A stretch of 64,000 bases of DNA from positions 1,674,001 through 1,738,000 of the forward strand of contig NZ_JACBZX010000001.1 in NCBI RefSeq assembly GCF_013408565.1, in the 5' to 3' direction. Source of the DNA: Janibacter alkaliphilus (GTDB lineage: Bacteria; Actinomycetota; Actinomycetes; Actinomycetales; Dermatophilaceae). The position numbers were made by a program, and so were the translations under genes. Under the pieces are notes generated by a model. The model was not told the DNA's origin and ran no database searches. It worked only from the letters and a program-made list of their open reading frames with translations. Below are positions 46,251-55,891 of the stretch, one piece after another; the first letter of the stretch is position 1, and every line of letters begins with the position of its first letter.

Positions 46251-46649
46251 ATGACCATGACCGACCCGATTGCGGACATGCTGACCCGCGTCCGGAACGC
46301 CAACTCGGCGCACCACGACGAGGTCTCCATGCCGTTCTCGAAGCTCAAGTCGCACATCGCCGAGATCCTCCAGGCCGAGGGCTACATCGCCGGCTGGGCC
46401 GTCGAGGAGGCGCAGGTCGGCAAGACGCTGACCATCACGCTGAAGTACGGCCCGAACCGCGAGCGCTCCATCGCCGGGGTGCGCCGGGTCTCCAAGCCCG
46501 GTCTGCGCGTCTACGCCAAGTCCACCAACCTGCCGAAGGTCCTCGGCGGGCTCGGTGTGGCGATCATTTCCACGTCGTCGGGCCTGCTCACGGACAAGCA
46601 GGCCGCCAGCAAGGGTGTGGGCGGGGAAGTCCTCGCCTACGTCTGGTAA
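46251..46649 (+). CDS. rpsH: 30S ribosomal protein S8
   Basis: 132 residues, [20 protein letters not shown] start, C-terminal [12 protein letters not shown] motif. In E. coli S8 represses the spc operon at rplE. The 127-base gap before it holds GAGAGAGGGCAGG as ribosome-binding region and no gene. Confidence 0.98.
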   Translation: MTMTDPIADMLTRVRNANSAHHDEVSMPFSKLKSHIAEILQAEGYIAGWAVEEAQVGKTLTITLKYGPNRERSIAGVRRVSKPGLRVYAKSTNLPKVLGGLGVAIISTSSGLLTDKQAASKGVGGEVLAYVW

Positions 46650-46661
46650 GGGAGAGCAGAC

Positions 46662-47198
46662 ATGTCGCGAATCGGACGACTTCCTGTCGCCATCCCGAGC
46701 GGTGTCGACATCACCATCGACGGCCAGACCGTCGTCGTCAAGGGCCCGAAGGGGGAGCTCAGCCACACCGTGGCCGAGCCCATCACCGTCGAGCAGGGCG
46801 AGGACGGCCTGCAGGTCAACCGGCCGGACGACGAGCGTGACTCGCGCTCGCTGCACGGCCTGACCCGCAGCCTCATCAACAACATGGTGCTCGGGGTGAC
46901 CCAGGGCTTCGAGAAGAAGCTCGAGATCCACGGCACCGGTTACCGCGTGCAGAACAAGGGCGGCAGCCTCGAGCTCGCGCTCGGGTACAGCCACTCGATC
47001 ACCGTCGACGCCCCGGAGGGGATCACCTTCGCCGTGGAGAACCCCACCCGGTTCTCCGTGCAGGGCATCGACAAGCAGCTCGTCGGCGAGGTCGCCGCGA
47101 ACATCCGCAAGCTCCGTCGGCCCGACCCCTACAAGGGCAAGGGCGTCCGCTACGAGGACGAGCGCATCCGTCGCAAGGTCGGAAAGGCTGGTAAGTAA
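46662..47198 (+). CDS. rplF: 50S ribosomal protein L6
   Basis: 178 residues, [17 protein letters not shown] start, C-terminal [16 protein letters not shown] motif that contacts the factor-binding region. GGGAGAGCAGAC upstream. Confidence 0.98.
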   Translation: MSRIGRLPVAIPSGVDITIDGQTVVVKGPKGELSHTVAEPITVEQGEDGLQVNRPDDERDSRSLHGLTRSLINNMVLGVTQGFEKKLEIHGTGYRVQNKGGSLELALGYSHSITVDAPEGITFAVENPTRFSVQGIDKQLVGEVAANIRKLRRPDPYKGKGVRYEDERIRRKVGKAGK

Positions 47199-47201
47199 GC
47201 C

Positions 47202-47576
47202 ATGGCTATGACCGTCAAGCGCGCGAAGGGCAAGAGCGCCGCCCGCGGCCGTCGGCACCTGCGCGTCCGCAAGAAGATCACCGGCACCGCCTCGCGGCCC
47301 CGGCTGGTGGTCACCCGCAGCAGCCGGCACGTCTTCGTGCAGGTCGTCGACGACACCGTCGGCAAGACCGTCGCCTCCGCCTCCACCATGGAGGCGGATG
47401 TGCGGGGCCTGACCGGGGGCAAGACCGAGCAGGCCAAGAAGGTCGGCGAGCTGGTCGCCGCCCGCGCCAAGGACGTGGGTGTCGAGGCCGTCGTCTTCGA
47501 CCGGGGCGGCAACGCCTACCACGGCCGTGTCGCGGCGATCGCCGACGGCGCCCGTGAGGGGGGCCTGGCCCTGTGA
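47202..47576 (+). CDS. rplR: 50S ribosomal protein L18
   Basis: 124 residues. Binds 5S r[21 protein letters not shown] and the final [11 protein letters not shown] are conserved. Three bases after rplF. Confidence 0.97.
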   Translation: MAMTVKRAKGKSAARGRRHLRVRKKITGTASRPRLVVTRSSRHVFVQVVDDTVGKTVASASTMEADVRGLTGGKTEQAKKVGELVAARAKDVGVEAVVFDRGGNAYHGRVAAIADGAREGGLAL

Positions 47577-47610
47577 TCACGCTCAACCCGTTCGAGAAGA
47601 GGAACATCTG

Positions 47611-48285
47611 ATGCCCGGACCCCAGCGTCGAGGCGCCGGTGCCGGAGGCACCAACGAGCGCTCCAACGACCGCAGCAACGACCGGCGCGACAACAACCGC
47701 GGCGGTGGCCGCGACCGCCGCGACGGCGGGCGCGACCGCGACAACCAGTACCTCGAGCGCGTCGTCACCATCAACCGGGTGGCGAAGGTGGTCAAGGGTG
47801 GCCGCCGCTTCAGCTTCACCGCGCTCGTCGTCGTCGGTGACGGCGACGGCAACGTCGGTGTCGGCTACGGCAAGGCCAAGGAGGTCCCCTCGGCCATCGC
47901 CAAGGGCGTCGAGGAGGCCAAGAAGGCCTTCTTCGCCGTCCCGCGTATCCAGGGCACCATCCCGCACCCGGTGCAGGGCGAGGCCGCTGCCGGCGTCGTC
48001 ATGCTCCGCCCGGCGTCGCCCGGTACCGGTGTCATCGCCGGTGGCCCGGTCCGCGCCGTGCTCGAGTGCGCCGGCATCCACGACGTGCTGAGCAAGTCGC
48101 TCGGCTCGGACAACGCCATCAACATCGTCCACGCGACGGTGGAGGCCCTCAAGGGTCTGGAGCGTCCCGAGGCGGTCGCCGCCCGTCGTGGCCTGCCGAT
48201 CGACGAGGTCGCCCCGGCCGCCATGCTGCGCGCCCAGGCCGCCGGTCGCGCCGAGGCCGCCGACAAGGCGAAGGCAGGTGCATGA
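47611..48285 (+). CDS. rpsE: 30S ribosomal protein S5
   Basis: 224 residues with an Asn/Arg/Gly/Asp-rich N-terminal extension (about 1-45) before [19 protein letters not shown]. The [14 protein letters not shown] loop, where spectinomycin acts, is normal. Stop overlaps rpmD. Confidence 0.98.
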   Translation: MPGPQRRGAGAGGTNERSNDRSNDRRDNNRGGGRDRRDGGRDRDNQYLERVVTINRVAKVVKGGRRFSFTALVVVGDGDGNVGVGYGKAKEVPSAIAKGVEEAKKAFFAVPRIQGTIPHPVQGEAAAGVVMLRPASPGTGVIAGGPVRAVLECAGIHDVLSKSLGSDNAINIVHATVEALKGLERPEAVAARRGLPIDEVAPAAMLRAQAAGRAEAADKAKAGA

Positions 48286-48467
48286 TGGCTCGCCTGAAGG
48301 TGACCCAGACCCGTTCCGAGATCGGGGGCAACCAGAAGCAGCGGGACACGCTGCGCACCCTCGGTCTGAAGCGCATCGGCGACATCGTCGTCAAGGAGGA
48401 CCGCCCCGAGATCCGCGGGATGGTCCGCTCGGTCACCCACCTGGTGGCCGTCGAGGAGGTGGACTGA
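48285..48467 (+). CDS. rpmD: 50S ribosomal protein L30
   Basis: 60 residues, [19 protein letters not shown]. An ATG one codon earlier (48282) overlaps the rpsE stop as ATGA and may be the true initiator. [12 protein letters not shown] core is conserved. Confidence 0.96.
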   Translation: MARLKVTQTRSEIGGNQKQRDTLRTLGLKRIGDIVVKEDRPEIRGMVRSVTHLVAVEEVD

Positions 48468-48469
48468 TC

Positions 48470-48964
48470 ATGGCTGACTCCAAGGCTTCCCAGCCGCAGG
48501 CCAGGACCGACGAGGGTGGCACGCACGCGCTGAAGGTGCACCACCTGCGTCCGGCGCCCGGCTCGAAGACCGCCCGTACCCGCGTGGGTCGTGGTGAGGG
48601 CAGCAAGGGCAAGACCGCGGGCCGCGGCACCAAGGGCACCAAGGCCCGCTACCAGGTGCCGGACCGCTTCGAGGGTGGCCAGACGCCGCTGCACATGCGT
48701 CTGCCGAAGCTCCGCGGCTTCACCAACCCCTTCAAGACCGAGTACCAGGTCGTGAACCTGGACCGGATCGCGGCGCTCTTCCCCGAGGGCGGCCAGGTCG
48801 GCGTCGACGAGCTCGTCGCCAAGGGCGCCGTGCGCGGCGGCCACCCGGTCAAGGTCCTCGGCTCCGGCGAGATCTCGGTGAAGGTCGACGTCACCGTCGA
48901 CGCCTTCTCCAAGAGCGCCAAGGAGAAGATCGAGGCTGCCGGCGGGAGCATCACCGGCGCCTGA
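48470..48964 (+). CDS. rplO: 50S ribosomal protein L15
   Basis: 164 residues. Core [20 protein letters not shown] and [35 protein letters not shown] precedes the ATG. Followed by a hairpin terminator, so secY probably has its own promoter. Confidence 0.97.
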   Translation: MADSKASQPQARTDEGGTHALKVHHLRPAPGSKTARTRVGRGEGSKGKTAGRGTKGTKARYQVPDRFEGGQTPLHMRLPKLRGFTNPFKTEYQVVNLDRIAALFPEGGQVGVDELVAKGAVRGGHPVKVLGSGEISVKVDVTVDAFSKSAKEKIEAAGGSITGA

Positions 48965-48975
48965 CCCGTGCCGAC

Positions 48976-49011
48976 CGAGGGGCTCGTCCTGATTCCAGGG
49001 CGGGCCCCTCG
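48976..49011. terminator. Terminator after rplO
   Basis: 14-bp stem CGAGGGGCTCGTCC/GGGCGGGCCCCTCG with two T-G pairs, 8-nt loop. Confidence 0.75.
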
Positions 49012-49067
49012 TCGTCGTCGCACCCCTGCTCACCGACCATCGTGTCGTGCCTGCCGGGCACGGCAGG

Positions 49068-49073
49068 TATCGT
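49068..49073 (+). promoter_or_regulatory. -10 box of secY-adk
   Basis: TATCGT, the same hexamer as at rpsL and tRNA-Tyr; the -35 region (GTGTCG near 49043) is weak. Leader of about 60 bases. Confidence 0.45.
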
Positions 49074-49135
49074 TCATCCGGCCCCCGCCACCGATCGGTG
49101 GGCGGCGCTGACGCAGCTTCATCCTGGAGGACCTG

Positions 49136-50461
49136 TTGCTTTCCGCATTCACCCGCGCGTTCAAGACGCCGGACCTGCGCAACAAGCTGCTGTTCACGCT
49201 CGGGATCATCGTGCTCTTCCGCCTCGGCAGCCACGTGCCCACCCCGAACGTCGACTACACGGCCGTCCAGGACTGCATCGCCGGCGCCCGTGACGAGGGC
49301 GGCACGACCTTCCTCGGCATCGCCAACCTCTTCAGCGGCGGAGCGCTGCTGCAGCTGTCGATCTTCGCGCTGGGGATCATGCCGTACATCACGGCGAGCA
49401 TCATCGTGCAGCTGCTCACCGTGGTCATCCCGCGCTTCGAGCAGCTGAAGAAGGAGGGGCAGGCCGGCCAGGCCAAGATGACGCAGTACACGCGCTATCT
49501 GACGATCGCCCTGGCCGTGCTGCAGTCGGCGACCTTCATCACCTTCGCCCGCAACCCTTCCCAGCTCTTCGGGAACGCCAACTGCACCGACATCCTCTAC
49601 CGGGACGGCCTCGGCTCGATCGTCCTCATGGTGCTGACCATGACCGCCGGCACCGGCCTGATCATGTGGCTCGGTGAGCTGATCACCGACAAGGGCGTCG
49701 GCAACGGGATGTCGCTGCTCATCTTCACCTCGATCACCGCGACCTTCCCCGGCTCGCTGTGGGCCATCCAGCAGCGCGACGGCCGCTGGGACATCTTCTT
49801 CCTGGTGATCGCCATCGGGCTGCTCATCATCGCCGCGGTCGTCTTCGTGGAGCAGAGCCAGCGCCGCATCCCGGTGCAGTACGCCAAGCGGATGGTCGGC
49901 CGGCAGATGTACGGCGGGACCTCGACGTACATCCCGATCAAGGTCAACATGGCCAACGTCATCCCGGTGATCTTCGCCAGCTCGATGCTCGCGCTGCCGA
50001 CGATGATCGCCCAGTACCGCTCCGACCCGACCGGCAACAACCCCGGCTGGGTGGACTGGCTCATGGTGAACTTCAACCCCTCGCAGCCCACCTGGGTCTA
50101 CATCCTGGTCTTCACCGGGCTCATCCTCTTCTTCACCTTCTTCTACGTCTCGATCACCTTCAACCCGACCGAGGTGGCCGACAACATGAAGAAGTACGGG
50201 GGCTTCATCCCAGGGAAGCGCGCCGGGCGACCCACGGCCGAGTACCTGCAGTACGTCCTCACCCGGATCACCGCGGTCGGAGCGATCTACCTCGCTCTGG
50301 TCTCGTTGATCCCGCTGATCGCGCTGGTGCTGGTGGGCGCGAATCAGAACTTCCCCTTCGGCGGCACCTCTATCCTCATCATGGTGGGTGTCGGTCTGGA
50401 GACGGTGAAGCAGATCGAGTCCCAGCTCCAGCAGCGCCACTACGAAGGGTTCCTCCGCTGA
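49136..50461 (+). CDS. secY: Preprotein translocase subunit SecY
   Basis: 441 residues, ten membrane helices. TTG start five bases after CTGGAGG gives the conserved [20 protein letters not shown]. Conserved landmarks are [21 protein letters not shown] (plug region) and [13 protein letters not shown]. Protein-conducting channel with SecE. Stop overlaps the adk ATG. Confidence 0.98.
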   Translation: MLSAFTRAFKTPDLRNKLLFTLGIIVLFRLGSHVPTPNVDYTAVQDCIAGARDEGGTTFLGIANLFSGGALLQLSIFALGIMPYITASIIVQLLTVVIPRFEQLKKEGQAGQAKMTQYTRYLTIALAVLQSATFITFARNPSQLFGNANCTDILYRDGLGSIVLMVLTMTAGTGLIMWLGELITDKGVGNGMSLLIFTSITATFPGSLWAIQQRDGRWDIFFLVIAIGLLIIAAVVFVEQSQRRIPVQYAKRMVGRQMYGGTSTYIPIKVNMANVIPVIFASSMLALPTMIAQYRSDPTGNNPGWVDWLMVNFNPSQPTWVYILVFTGLILFFTFFYVSITFNPTEVADNMKKYGGFIPGKRAGRPTAEYLQYVLTRITAVGAIYLALVSLIPLIALVLVGANQNFPFGGTSILIMVGVGLETVKQIESQLQQRHYEGFLR

Positions 50462-51021
50462 TGCGTCTGATCATCTTCGGCCCGCCCGGTGCCGGCAAGG
50501 GCACCCAGGCCGCCCGGATCGCCGAGCACTACGGCATCCCCGCCATCTCCACCGGCGACATCTTCCGGGCCAACATCAAGAACGAGACGCCGCTGGGGCT
50601 GCAGGTCAAGGAGATCACCTCCAGCGGGGGCTACGTGCCCGACGACGTGACCAACGCGATCGTCGAGGACCGGCTGGCCGAGGACGACTGTCAGCCGGGC
50701 TTCCTGCTCGACGGCTACCCGCGGACCACCGGCCAGGTCGAGGCCCTGGACGGCATGCTCGCCAAGCGCGACGAGAGCATCGACAAGGTGCTCGTGCTGA
50801 CCGTCGACGAGGACGAGGTCGTGCAGCGCCTGCTCAAGCGGGCCGAGACCGAGGGGCGCGAGGACGACACCGAAGAGGTCATCCGCGAGCGCCAGGCGAT
50901 CTACACCCGGGAGACCGCGCCGCTGGCCGAGCTCTTCGCGCAGCGTGGTCTGCTCGTCGAGGTCGACGGCATGGGTGAGGTCGACGAGGTCACCCAGCGG
51001 GTCGTCGCCGCTCTCGGCTGA
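50461..51021 (+). CDS. adk: Adenylate kinase, short-LID form
   Basis: 186 residues. P-loop [11 protein letters not shown] at 6-16, [26 protein letters not shown] is the short actinobacterial type ([19 protein letters not shown]) without zinc cysteines. Makes ADP from AMP and ATP. The last 32 bases overlap the convergent reductase gene. Confidence 0.97.
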   Translation: MRLIIFGPPGAGKGTQAARIAEHYGIPAISTGDIFRANIKNETPLGLQVKEITSSGGYVPDDVTNAIVEDRLAEDDCQPGFLLDGYPRTTGQVEALDGMLAKRDESIDKVLVLTVDEDEVVQRLLKRAETEGREDDTEEVIRERQAIYTRETAPLAELFAQRGLLVEVDGMGEVDEVTQRVVAALG

Positions 51022-51571
51022 CGTCGTAGCGCAGGACGACGCTGCCGTCGTCGAAGGTCTCGTGCCCGGCCGGCGCCAGGTCGAGGCTGAGCCTGGGTGG
51101 CAGCAGCGGCAGCCCGCCGCCGGTGGCGTGCGGCATGACCGCGACGCAGACCTGGTCGACGAGGCCGGCGCGCAGCGCGCTCGCGGCCAGGGTCGGCCCG
51201 GAGATGCCGACGTCGCCCGGGGCATCGCGGACGAGCTCGGCCAGCCGGTCGAGGTCGAGAGCCGGCCACAGGGTGGTGCGCGGCGCGTCGAGGGAGGTCA
51301 GTGTCGTGGAGACGACGACCTTGTCGATGCCCTGCCAGGCCTGCGCGAAGCCGCGCGCCTCAGGGTGCTCCAGGTCGGCAGCCGGCGGGTCCAGCCAGTA
51401 GCGCATGTCCTCCCACATGCCGCGGCCGTAGACCTCGGCGGAGCGTGTCGCAACCTGCTCGTTGAACCAGTCGTGCAGCGCCGGTCCGGGCGTCGCCCAC
51501 TGGTAGTCGCCGGACGGGTCGCGGACGTAGCCGTCGAGCGAGGCGAGCATCTCGTAGACGAGGCGGCCCAT
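50990..51571 (-). CDS. RibD_C/dihydrofolate reductase-like protein
   Basis: 193 residues; opens [18 protein letters not shown], the usual start of this family, and has [20 protein letters not shown] in the second half. Such proteins are NADPH-dependent reductases of unknown substrate. Its ATG overlaps the stop of the upstream paralogue, and its 3' end overlaps adk in convergent orientation by 32 bases, an unusual invasion of a conserved locus. Confidence 0.82.
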   Translation of the reverse strand: MGRLVYEMLASLDGYVRDPSGDYQWATPGPALHDWFNEQVATRSAEVYGRGMWEDMRYWLDPPAADLEHPEARGFAQAWQGIDKVVVSTTLTSLDAPRTTLWPALDLDRLAELVRDAPGDVGISGPTLAASALRAGLVDQVCVAVMPHATGGGLPLLPPRLSLDLAPAGHETFDDGSVVLRYDVSRERRRPAG

Positions 51572-52230
51572 CAGCCCGCCCTCCGCTGCATCGTGAGGTG
51601 GGTGACGCCGGTCGTGGGGGAGACCACCGACCGCATGTCGTAGCGCTCCTCGATGCCTTCCAGGCCCTCCCACAGGGAGACGCCCCGGCCGAGGATGATC
51701 GGCACGATGACGAGGTGAGCGTGGTCGACGAGGCCGGCGGCGAGGAACTGGCGCACGACGGTGGGCCCGCCACCGATGCGCACGTCCGTGCCGCCGGCCG
51801 CCTCGCGGGCCATCGCCAGCACCTCCTCGGGGCTGCCGTCGACGAAGTGGAAGCTCGTCCCGTTCGCCATCTCGATGCTCGGCCGGGGGTGGTGGGTCAT
51901 GACGAAGACCGGCGTCTCGAAGGGCGGCTCCTCGCCCCACCAGCCGCGCCACCCGTCGTCGGCCCAGGGGCCGGTCTGCGGGGTGAACTTGCGCCGGCCC
52001 ATGATCTCGGCGCCGATGCTGCCGTCCCAGCCGGCGTGGACCATCGCGTCGTCGACGCCGAAGGGGGCGGTCGCGGGCTGGCCGTGGACGTGGGCGCCCA
52101 GCCGGGTGGCGGCCATCCACTCCATGAGGCGGCCGCCCGCGTGCCCGAAGGGTGCGTCGACGCTCTGCCCCTCCCCGGTGGCGTAGCCGTCGAGCGAGAC
52201 GGCGAGCTGGGTGATACGCACGAGCGACAT
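51571..52230 (-). CDS. RibD_C/dihydrofolate reductase-like protein (second paralogue)
   Basis: 219 residues from ATG at 52230, seven bases after GGAGG. MSLVRITQLAVSLDGYATG start, IMGRRKFTPQTGPW, DVRIGGGPTVVRQFLAAGLVD. Same family as the following gene but clearly diverged. Divergent from an HxlR regulator across a dyad, so probably regulated by it. Confidence 0.84.
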   Translation of the reverse strand: MSLVRITQLAVSLDGYATGEGQSVDAPFGHAGGRLMEWMAATRLGAHVHGQPATAPFGVDDAMVHAGWDGSIGAEIMGRRKFTPQTGPWADDGWRGWWGEEPPFETPVFVMTHHPRPSIEMANGTSFHFVDGSPEEVLAMAREAAGGTDVRIGGGPTVVRQFLAAGLVDHAHLVIVPIILGRGVSLWEGLEGIEERYDMRSVVSPTTGVTHLTMQRRAG

Positions 52231-52278
52231 GGGGCCTCCGGCGTCGATAGGGGTGATGGCGTCCGAGTGATGCTGATA

Positions 52279-52313
52279 CGCAACCACTTCGACGGTAGGG
52301 CATAGTGGTTGCG
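52279..52313. promoter_or_regulatory. Operator dyad between the reductases and the HxlR gene
   Basis: CGCAACCACT at 52279-52288 and AGTGGTTGCG at 52304-52313, perfect 10-bp arms around 15 bp containing TAGGGCAT. It covers the only divergent promoter space, so it is a strong candidate HxlR binding site. Confidence 0.7.
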
Positions 52314-52347
52314 GTCAGCAACCGGTAGGCGGCGACCCAGGGACGAG

Positions 52348-52881
52348 GTGATCGGCGTGGTGGGTGGTGTGCGCAGCGAGCCCAGGTCGGGCTGCCCGAT
52401 CAACATCGCGGTCGAGGTGCTCGGCGACCCGTGGAGCCTCGTCGTGCTGCGGGACATCATGTTCGGCGACCGGCGGTACTTCCGCGAGCTGCTCACCCGC
52501 AGCGAGGAGGGGATCGCGAGCAACGTCCTCGCCGCCCGGCTCAAGGGTCTCGTCGCGGCGGGCCTGCTCACCCGGGACGAGGCCCGGCGCGGCCAGCGTG
52601 TGCGGTACTCGCTCACCGAGGTCGGTATCCAGACGCTGCCCGTGCTCGTCGCGCTCGGCACCTGGGGGCGGGCGCACCGCGACACCGACCCGCTGCTGAC
52701 CGTGCGCCAGACCGCGCTGGAGGAGGGCGGCCCGGCGATGGTCGACGAGCTCATGGACGAGCTGCGTGCCGGGCACCTCGGGGCGGCGCTGCCCGCCGCC
52801 GACGGGCCCCGGGCGAGCGAGCGGCTGCAGGCGGCCTACGCCGCCGCCGCGGGTTCGCCGGTCTCCACGCCCGGACCGTAG
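52348..52881 (+). CDS. HxlR-family winged-helix regulator
   Basis: 177 residues from GTG at 52348. RSGCPINIAVEVLGDPWSL and FRELLTRSEEGIASNVLAAR are family hallmarks; the cysteine in SGCP could be redox- or electrophile-sensing. C-terminal extension of about 60 residues beyond the winged helix. Other in-frame GTGs lie at 52357-52369; the first has AGGGACGAG upstream. Confidence 0.85.
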   Translation: MIGVVGGVRSEPRSGCPINIAVEVLGDPWSLVVLRDIMFGDRRYFRELLTRSEEGIASNVLAARLKGLVAAGLLTRDEARRGQRVRYSLTEVGIQTLPVLVALGTWGRAHRDTDPLLTVRQTALEEGGPAMVDELMDELRAGHLGAALPAADGPRASERLQAAYAAAAGSPVSTPGP

Positions 52882-52884
52882 GCT
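52879..52884 (+). promoter_or_regulatory. Leaderless-type -10 box of map
   Basis: TAGGCT seven bases before the map ATG, overlapping the last codon and stop of the HxlR gene. No ribosome-binding site is present. Confidence 0.5.
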
Positions 52885-52891
52885 TGATCGC

Positions 52892-53740
52892 ATGGGTTTC
52901 TTCGGGCGCGAGAAGGTCGAGGCCAAGACGCACGAGCAGGTGCGCCTCATGCGGGTGGCCGGGTTGCTCACCGGGCGCACGCTGGACCTGCTGCGCACCG
53001 AGGCGCGGGCGGGGATGACCACGCTCGAGCTGGACACGCTCGCCGAGGCGCACATCCGCGACCACGGAGGGATCCCCAACTTCCAGCTCGTCCCCGGCTA
53101 CCGGCACACCCTGTGCACCTCGGTGAACGAGGAGATCGTGCACGGCATCCCGGGCGAGCGGGTGCTGGCCGACGGTGACCTGCTGAGCATCGACTGCGGC
53201 GCCGAGGTCGAGGGCTGGAACGGCGACTCGGCGATCTCCTTCGTCGTCGGCGGGCCGGAGGCCGCGCGCGCCGAGGACCTCGAGCTCATCGAGGACACCG
53301 AGGCCTCGCTGTGGGCCGGGATCGCGGCGCTGAGCGTCGGCGCCGACCTCTACGACGTCGGGGCCGCGGTCGAGGACAGCATCACCGACGCCGGTCGTCG
53401 GCGCGGCCGGCGCTACGGGATCGTCGAGGACTACGTCGGGCACGGCATCGGCACCTCGATGCACATGCCGCCGCAGGTGCCGAACTACCGGGTGCAGGGG
53501 CGCGGGCCGAAGGTCGCCGACGCCACCACGGTGGCCATCGAGCCGATGATGACGCTCGGCGCCCAGCGCAACCACACCCTGGCCGACGACTGGACGATCG
53601 TCACCGACGACGGCCAGCGGGCGGCGCACTGGGAGCACTCGGTCGCCGCGACCAGCGAGGGCCTGTGGGTGCTCACCGCGCTGGACGGCGGCGAGGCGCG
53701 CCTGGCCGAGCTCGGCGCCCCCTTCGCCCCCCTCGACTGA
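52892..53740 (+). CDS. map: Type I methionine aminopeptidase
   Basis: 282 residues. Removes N-terminal methionine co-translationally. Metal ligands are visible: two Asp in SIDCGAEVEGWNGDSA, His in GHGIGTSMHMPP, Glu in AIEPMM and Glu in HWEHSVA. Usually directly after adk; here separated by the reductase/HxlR module. No infA or rpmJ follows in this window. Confidence 0.96.
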   Translation: MGFFGREKVEAKTHEQVRLMRVAGLLTGRTLDLLRTEARAGMTTLELDTLAEAHIRDHGGIPNFQLVPGYRHTLCTSVNEEIVHGIPGERVLADGDLLSIDCGAEVEGWNGDSAISFVVGGPEAARAEDLELIEDTEASLWAGIAALSVGADLYDVGAAVEDSITDAGRRRGRRYGIVEDYVGHGIGTSMHMPPQVPNYRVQGRGPKVADATTVAIEPMMTLGAQRNHTLADDWTIVTDDGQRAAHWEHSVAATSEGLWVLTALDGGEARLAELGAPFAPLD

Positions 53741-53787
53741 CCACCGCACACACGTCGTCACCCCTTCGCCCCGCCCTCTCTCGCGGA

Positions 53788-53869
53788 CCACGACGCGACC
53801 TACCTCGCCGGCTACCACGCAGTAAGTGCTGCGATCACGACACTTACTGCGTGGTAGCCCGCGTCGTGG
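53788..53869. repeat. Nested inverted repeat between map and mutA
   Basis: Inner perfect 19-bp arms GGCTACCACGCAGTAAGTG (53810-53828) and complement (53841-53859) with a 12-nt loop, enclosed by outer 10-bp arms CCACGACGCG (53788-53797) and CGCGTCGTGG (53860-53869). AT-richer than the surroundings and lacking a U tract. Confidence 0.75.
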
Positions 53870-54004
53870 GGTGCGTGGAGGGGGGAAGGGGGTGTGGGAA
53901 GGCTCTCGCCCGGGGGCGGGCGGGCGCCGGTAAGGTGCGCGGTGGGCCCGTGCTGCGCCGACCCTGGCGCACGGGCCGCCCCAGACGGCACGTAGGAGTG
54001 GTGG

Positions 54005-55891
54005 ATGACGGTGTCCCCGGACCGGACCGAGACGATGGCGCTGGCCTCGTCGTTCCCGGAGCGCAGCCCCGCCGACTGGCGTGATCTCGCCGCCGGTGTC
54101 GTCAACAAGAGCCGTGCCGAGGGCGAGCAGCTCGACGGTGACGCCGCGGTGGCGCACCTGCGTAGCACCCTCCCCGGCGACATCCAGCTCGACCCCGTCT
54201 ACTGGCGCCCGGAGCAGCCGACCGCGCTCGGGCTGCCCGGCAGCATGCCCTTCACCCGTGGCCTCGGCCCGCGCCATCCCGACCAGGCCTGGGACGTGCG
54301 CCAGCTGCACGACGACCCCGACCCGACCACCTCCCGGCGGGCCGTCCTCGACGACCTCGAGCACGGGGTCACCTCCGTCTGGGTGCACGTCGGCGCCGAC
54401 GGCATCGCGCCCGGTGACGTCGCCGAGGTGCTCGCCGACGTCATGCTCGACCTGGCCCCCGTCGTCGTCAGCTCGCTCGACGACCAGCCCGCCGCGGCCG
54501 CCGCCCTCACCGCCGTCTGGGACGCCTCCGAGGTCGACGACGCCAGCATCGGTGGCAGCCTCGGGCACGACCCGATCGGCGCCGCCGCCGCGCTCGGCAC
54601 CACTCCCGACCTGGCCCCGCTGGCCGACGCCGTGCGCTCGTGCACCGACCGGTGGACCGGCGCTCGCGCGATCACCGTCGACACCCGCGTCCACCACGAC
54701 GCCGGCGCCACCGACCAGGACGAGATCGCCCTCGCCCTGGTCACCGGCCTCGACTACGTCCGCCACCTGACCGGCGAGGGCGTGCCGGCCGGCGAGGCCT
54801 TCGCCCGGATCGACTTCCGGGTCGCGGCCACCGCCGACCAGTTCGCCACCATCGCCAAGCTGCGCGCGCTGCGCCGCTGCTGGGCGCGCGTCGGCGAGGT
54901 GCTGGAGGTCCCTGAGGACCGCCGCGGCGCCTGGATCCACGCGGTCACCTCCACCCGGATGCAGACCCGCACCGATCCGTGGGTCAACCTGCTGCGCAGC
55001 ACCATCGCGTGCTTCGCCGCCGCTGCCGGGGGTGCCGAGGCGATCACCGTGCTGCCCTACGACAGCGCGGACGGGCTGCCCACCGGCTTCTCGCGCCGGA
55101 TCGCCCGCAACACCCAGTCGTTGCTGGCCGCCGAGTCGCACGTCGCCCGGGTCGCCGACCCGGCCGGCGGCTCCTGGTACGTCGAGAGCCTCACCGACGA
55201 GCTGGCGCAGGCCGCCTGGCAGTGGTTCGGCGAGCTCGACGGCGCCGGGGGCGCGGCTCAGGGCCTCGCCTCCGGGCGCATCGCCGAGCGCCTCGCCGCC
55301 ACCCGCGCCGAGCGGGACGCCGGCCTGGCCACCCGTCAGGTGCCGCTCACCGGGACCTCCACCTTCCCGCTGGCCGGCGAGGCGCCGCTGCAGCGCACCG
55401 CCCGCGTCGAGCTGCCCCGCCGCGGTCTGCCGCGGCACCGGGACAGCGAGGTCTTCGAGCGGCTGCGCGACCGCACGGCCGCCGCCGGCGGCCTTAGCGT
55501 GCCGGTGCTCGCCCTCGGCCCGGTCAAGGAGCACACCACCCGGCTGACCTGGGTGAGCAACCTGCTCGGCATCGCCGGGATCACCCCCGAGGTGATCGAG
55601 GTCGGTGACGACCCGGCCGCTGCGGCCCAGACGGTCGCCGGCGCCCCGGCCGTCATCCTGGCCACCAGCCCGAAGGGGTACGCCGCCCACGGCGCAGCCA
55701 CCCTCGCCGCGCTCGCTGCGAGCGACCGACCCGGCCGGGTGCTGCTCACCGGCCGCACCCGCGAGCTGGGCGAGACCGAGGGGGCCGCGGTGGACGGCGA
55801 GCTCCGAGAGGGCATCGACGTCGTGGCCACCCTCACCGACCTGCTGGACGCGCTCGGCGCGCCGGCCTCCACGGAAGGAGCCTCGGCATGA
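54005..55891 (+). CDS. mutA: Methylmalonyl-CoA mutase small subunit
   Basis: 628 residues. Non-catalytic partner of MutB: substrate-barrel homology ([37 protein letters not shown]) but the C-terminal B12 fold lacks D-x-H-x-x-G. Supports conversion of methylmalonyl-CoA to succinyl-CoA. TAGGAGTGGTGG precedes the ATG. Overlaps mutB by four bases (ATGA). Confidence 0.96.
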   Translation: MTVSPDRTETMALASSFPERSPADWRDLAAGVVNKSRAEGEQLDGDAAVAHLRSTLPGDIQLDPVYWRPEQPTALGLPGSMPFTRGLGPRHPDQAWDVRQLHDDPDPTTSRRAVLDDLEHGVTSVWVHVGADGIAPGDVAEVLADVMLDLAPVVVSSLDDQPAAAAALTAVWDASEVDDASIGGSLGHDPIGAAAALGTTPDLAPLADAVRSCTDRWTGARAITVDTRVHHDAGATDQDEIALALVTGLDYVRHLTGEGVPAGEAFARIDFRVAATADQFATIAKLRALRRCWARVGEVLEVPEDRRGAWIHAVTSTRMQTRTDPWVNLLRSTIACFAAAAGGAEAITVLPYDSADGLPTGFSRRIARNTQSLLAAESHVARVADPAGGSWYVESLTDELAQAAWQWFGELDGAGGAAQGLASGRIAERLAATRAERDAGLATRQVPLTGTSTFPLAGEAPLQRTARVELPRRGLPRHRDSEVFERLRDRTAAAGGLSVPVLALGPVKEHTTRLTWVSNLLGIAGITPEVIEVGDDPAAAAQTVAGAPAVILATSPKGYAAHGAATLAALAASDRPGRVLLTGRTRELGETEGAAVDGELREGIDVVATLTDLLDALGAPASTEGASA

